Below, piece by piece: positions 42,766 through 46,425 of a stretch of 46,425 nucleotides of DNA (the stretch's first letter is position 1; each line of letters begins with the position of its first letter). The position numbers and the translations under genes were made by a program. The stretch covers positions 5,504-51,928 of the forward strand of contig JAAAIG010000177.1 of the NCBI GenBank assembly GCA_015852425.1, given 5' to 3'. The notes beneath the pieces are model-generated. The model did no database searches and was not told where the DNA came from. It worked only from the letters and a program-made list of their open reading frames with translations. The stretch comes from Gryganskiella cystojenkinii (taxonomy: Eukaryota > Mortierellomycota > Mortierellomycetes > Mortierellales > Mortierellaceae).

Positions 42766-45700
42766 TTACAGATCCATCACCTCCTCACCCGCAACAAAGA
42801 CTCGTTTCACAAACAAATCGTCGGACAAAAAGACAAGATCCGCGTCCGCACCTGGCTGGATCACACCTTTTGTAGCCTGAATCCCCAACATGACGGCCGG
42901 GTGAAGGGTCACGGCCTCCAAGGCCTCAATCAAGGAACAGGACGTAAACTCGATAAAGTTACGGATACAGGCATCCATCGTGATCACACTCGAGGAAGGG
43001 CAACAAAGATCTGCAGGGTCAGAATTACTCCGTTGTGTGCGGACTGAAGGACTGGAAGAGGGACCTCCCTTCTGACCACCACAATCGCTACCAAGGACAT
43101 GTTGGACATGATGCTTGCAGTTGCAGTCGGTCATCTCGACTTGGAAAACATTGTTCACGGGAAAGGCATCTGCCGCGGCGGAGGCGGCAGAGACGGCAAC
43201 ACTTGATGTTGTAAACGTGGTTGTGGTAGTTGTTGTAGTAACATTGTTAGTGGCTGAAGATGTATCAATGGTGGTGAAAGTGACCGGCACTACCGGAGAC
43301 TCCTTGAGAGCGGCAGAGTCAGAAACAAATCTATCGGACATGAGGGAGGATCCGCCATTTTCGAAAAGGTCATCGTCAGAGTCGGTAATATGTAAGGTAA
43401 GAATACGTAGACTGTGTATCGATCCTTCGTAATCCTCGTACTCCGAATATGCCTCGTGTTCATCATACTCGTCTGAGTGTGAGTACACTGTCTTGATCCA
43501 GGGTAGGAAAGAGGTCTTGGTAGAAGCAGAAGAAGAGGATGATCCGCCGACGACGACAACAGAGGTCGAGGAAGTCTGGCGCTGTTGCTGTTGTTGTTGT
43601 TGGGACATCATCTGAGGCGGGAGCAATCGTTCTCGGACTGCAGCCGCAACACGGGTCGCATCCACACCCTCGGACTCGGGTGTTCTCGCCGTCATCTTTA
43701 AGGGTGAAAGAGGCGTGGAACCAGGTGGCGTTGGAAGAAACCCGTCGTTGTGTTCGACACCGGTTATCGCGTGATGACCTTCGGATTGACGTGTAGAAAC
43801 ATTGTCGAGATCGATTCTCAATCCGTTCACCTTGTTGAAGGAGGAGTCAATATCGGTGTCGATCTCTAATGTTCCGCCATCAGTGGATGTGCTTTTTTCA
43901 TAGAATAATAAAAAAAAGACAAGAAAGCAAAAAAGAATGCAAAATTGGCCAATGGTTAAGATCAAACCTCTCATAGTCACCTTTCTTGGGGCAGACAGAC
44001 AGACTGATCAGAAAAAACAAACAATGAGGACTTCTTGGACTCTATTTTCATACTTGGTGGCATTGACATGGACTTTTTCTTGATGCTCTTCATCATCCTG
44101 TCCGAGTCCCAGGGGAGACATGGCGGTGCAAAGGATCACGCCCTCGGGATGAGAATCGTATGCGATCTTGACCGAGTTTGGATGCACATGCATTCCGTCA
44201 CAGATCAGACCGTAATAGGGTCGAGGTAAATCCATCCGAGAACCCAAGAGACCGATTACACCAGGGTCACGATGATGGAACTGAGGCATGGCGTTGAATA
44301 AGTGAGCAATAAAAGTCGCACCGTTCGTCACGGCTTTTTCTGCCTGGGAGATGTTGGCCATGGAGTGACCTGTATTGCACAAAAAAAAAGAGCAGGTAAA
44401 ATGAGAATCATTTCAGTTTGGGAAGCTCTCTTCACGCAGAATAAAAAAAGTCTTTTTTTTCTCATCGTTACCGATTGAGACGGTGATGCCAGCCTTGACA
44501 AGGTCTGGAATAATATCCGCAACACCTTCGAGTTCAGGGGCGCAGGTGAAAAGTTTGATCGAATCGATATTATCATTATGATGATTCGAGGAACCGTCTT
44601 CGTCTGCGTCTTGGAGACCGTAGACATCCTTGAAGTCATCGAAGCCATTCATGGCCGAGGATCGGAGGACATCGAGCGGGTGGGCACCAGCACGGGACTC
44701 GTTGATAAAGGGGCCTTCAACATGGGCGCCGAGAATCGAGGCGCCGGTCTGTGCAGAACCGGGTCTTGGTTTCAAATGAGGGAGGATCTTTTATTAAGGG
44801 TATGTGGATTGAAGGTCGAGATTAGTCCGGAGGGTTGTTGGTGCTGACATTAGTGCGCGAGCATGTTTTCAGGGTAGTGCCATGGATGTAATTGTCATTG
44901 TTATGTTTAGAAAGGAGGGCGGGAGTGAGACGAATGTGTGCCACCGACAGAAATGATGACGAGGATGGACAAAAAAAAAAAAAAGAAGAAACGCGTTTTG
45001 ATGAACAGAGATAATAAAAAAAAAAAGATTCGATGCATGGAAACATCGCACAAAAAATATCAACAAAAAAAATGTGATTGAATTGAGAGTTTAAATGGAC
45101 TTTCTTAGAAAAACATAGTCGAGAGAGAACAAACTTACACTATTGTAGTCGGATGCGGTCGAGGAAACGATCGTGGGGCAATACGAGGTGGTACCATACT
45201 TGACGAGCCCTCGACTCACCTTGAGGAGTCCTTGTTCGTACGTCTCGGGGTCAGAAGCGATTGAAAAGTCGAAGCCAAAGGCGCCTATGAAAAAACGGAT
45301 GAAGAGAAGAGTAGATGGGTTGAGGTTGAGGGGGAACAAAAAAGTCAAAGATCAATTGTTGACAAGGTAGGTTGGGGGTAGAGTTGAGTTCAATGGAGAG
45401 AGTAGAGAAAAAAGGATGGCGAGAGACAGAAACGCTCTTTTCTCATTTTGCTCTCACTGGGTGTCTTCTTTCGCCCATATCTTTGTAGCGATTTTAAATG
45501 GGTCGGTCCATCATTTTTTGATGAGAAGAGTGAGAGAGTGCGTACATACGAAAACAATAGAAAAATGTAAAGAATAAAACATACCACGCCCGTCTCACAC
45601 AAACAAAACCAAACGCACACAAAAACAAACAAGAGCACTTGCGGTCCGCCATGCAGCCCAATCTTGATAAACCAAGATTATGCCTGTTGGTTTGAACACA

Positions 45701-46210
45701 AGGACCAAAGAGCAAAAATCCGCAGAGCATGAGGACGGATGTGAGGGTAAGGGGTGCAGAACGAGAGAGAGAGAGACAGAGAGAGCGGAAGAAACAGAGT
45801 CCTTTGGTGACATGCGTGGAACGGGAGGAAGAGGAGAATTGGCGTAAAGGGATCATAGAAGGTGCAGAGAAGAGGCTGAGCGGCGATTGAATACAGCGAA
45901 AAATTCTCGTACCATTGATTTGAACTTCGATAAATCCAGGGACGACCAACAATCCCCCAGCATCGAGAACCAGGTCCGGAAGGCGCTTTTGGTACCAAAA
46001 GAACTTGTGAGGGTCAATAATCTTTCCACCTTGGATCCAGATGGCGTCATGTTCCACGATCTTATGGTCCCGAAGAATCCGACAGTTTGTAATCTTTGTC
46101 ACACTGGCTTTGTTCTCCGGGAGAGGGGTTGCTGGTTGAGTTGAAGTAGGCGAGGTCGTCGAAAAGTTGTGGGTCTGAAGAGCGACCGGGTACTTCATTG
46201 CCGGAGGCAT
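42766..46210 (-). CDS. DAC1: N-acetylglucosamine-6-phosphate deacetylase (NagA/AMDHD2/DAC1) with insert and missing catalytic Asp
   Basis: Family reaction: GlcNAc-6-P to GlcN-6-P plus acetate. Five exons, 45913-46210, 45139-45284, 44472-44787, 44054-44369 and 42766-43891, give 733 aa, against about 400 for the family. Seen are [38 protein letters not shown] (metal ligand Glu172), GHS (His255), HLFNAM (His276), ICDGMHVHP, and the C-terminal [30 protein letters not shown] and GADADLVFL. Where relatives read TDA before a short -LGL- block, this gene reads [11 protein letters not shown]: the Asp catalytic base is absent, apparently by a one-codon gap between codons 335 and 336. About 285 residues of Ser/Thr/Gln/Asp-rich sequence are inserted at residues 373-659. 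Start is the first ATG; no targeting signal. Activity is doubtful unless the gap is a sequencing or assembly error. Confidence 0.9.
42991..43851 (-). other. Low-complexity insert in the deacetylase
   Basis: Continuous frame with no stops, encoding a Q7 run, Val/Ser/Thr runs, an acidic Tyr-rich part ([18 protein letters not shown]) and, near its end, a Cys/His cluster ([15 protein letters not shown]). In relatives this place holds only a short loop. It may be a disordered loop or may contain unrecognised introns. Confidence 0.7.
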
Positions 46211-46425
46211 TGATGAGCGGCAGAACAGGTGGGAGGCAAAGGAAGGAGGGGCGAAGGGACGTGACAGGAGGTAGAAAGAAAGTGGAAGGCGAGAGTAACA
46301 AACGGTCAGGGACCGCGGTGGCGAAAAAAGCAGACTGTCGAGTGAGTTGAGCGAAGTGAGGGAGTTTTGGTGTGGCTTAAAAGAAGAGCTTGGTGGGTTT
46401 TGGGGAAGCCGAAAGAGAAGAACAA
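46211..46425 (-). promoter_or_regulatory. Deacetylase 5' leader, window edge
   Basis: Pyrimidine-rich on the transcribed strand; the promoter is cut by the window end. No further gene is seen. Confidence 0.4.

Overview
The window is nuclear DNA of a filamentous fungus. Its genes are split by short GT-AG introns (mostly 50-250 nt) with pyrimidine-rich acceptors, intergenic regions are full of poly-A/T and CT tracts, and the proteins are typical fungal ones: Srv2/CAP, an SH3-RasGEF of the Cdc25 type, a LYC1-type acetyltransferase and a hexokinase-family kinase. The style suggests an early-diverging fungus (Mucoromycota, perhaps Mortierellaceae). That placement is an inference from sequence style, not a measurement.

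Layout. 0.5-2.9 kb (-): cyclase-associated protein. 3.6-4.7 kb (+): decayed FAD monooxygenase. 5.5-6.9 kb (+): four-helix membrane protein. 7.84 kb (-): tRNA-Ile(AAU). 8.8-10.9 kb (-): PHD plus extended-PHD chromatin reader. 11.4-12.8 kb (+): LYC1-like N-acetyltransferase. 13.1-14.5 kb (-): Rab11 GTPase. 15.1-16.5 kb (-): PNO1/Dim2. 17.1-19.1 kb (-): release factor eRF1. 19.6-20.6 kb (-): kynurenine-formamidase-like hydrolase. 21.1-22.8 kb (+): His/Lys-rich single-pass membrane protein. 23.2-30.6 kb (-): a 2120-residue SH3-RasGEF. 33.4-34.6 kb (+): 5-formyl-THF cyclo-ligase. 34.7 kb (+): tRNA-Lys(UUU). 35.0-35.3 kb (+): zinc-knuckle relic. 36.0-38.0 kb (+): membrane protein with a duplicated PRTWWGG block. 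38.3-40.1 kb (-): hexokinase-family kinase. 42.8-46.2 kb (-): N-acetylglucosamine-6-phosphate deacetylase (NagA/DAC1 type).

Functional links. Much of the window is housekeeping: actin turnover, Rab traffic, 40S assembly, termination, folate. CAP and the Cdc25-like RasGEF belong to the same Ras-cAMP axis in yeasts but lie about 20 kb apart, so the linkage may be chance. The last two genes are the most suggestive pair: a diverged hexokinase-family kinase followed by a GlcNAc-6-P deacetylase, the two activities that fungal GlcNAc catabolic clusters usually combine.

Most unusual points: the deacetylase lacks the catalytic Asp of its TDA motif by an apparent one-codon gap and carries an insert of about 285 residues; the kinase has changed its sugar-binding WTKGF motif; eRF1 has three possible C-termini decided by its last intron; four helically phased ACCGCAG repeats lie upstream of eRF1. 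All exon structures were inferred by hand from splice signals, reading phase and family alignment from memory. No transcript or database search supports them.
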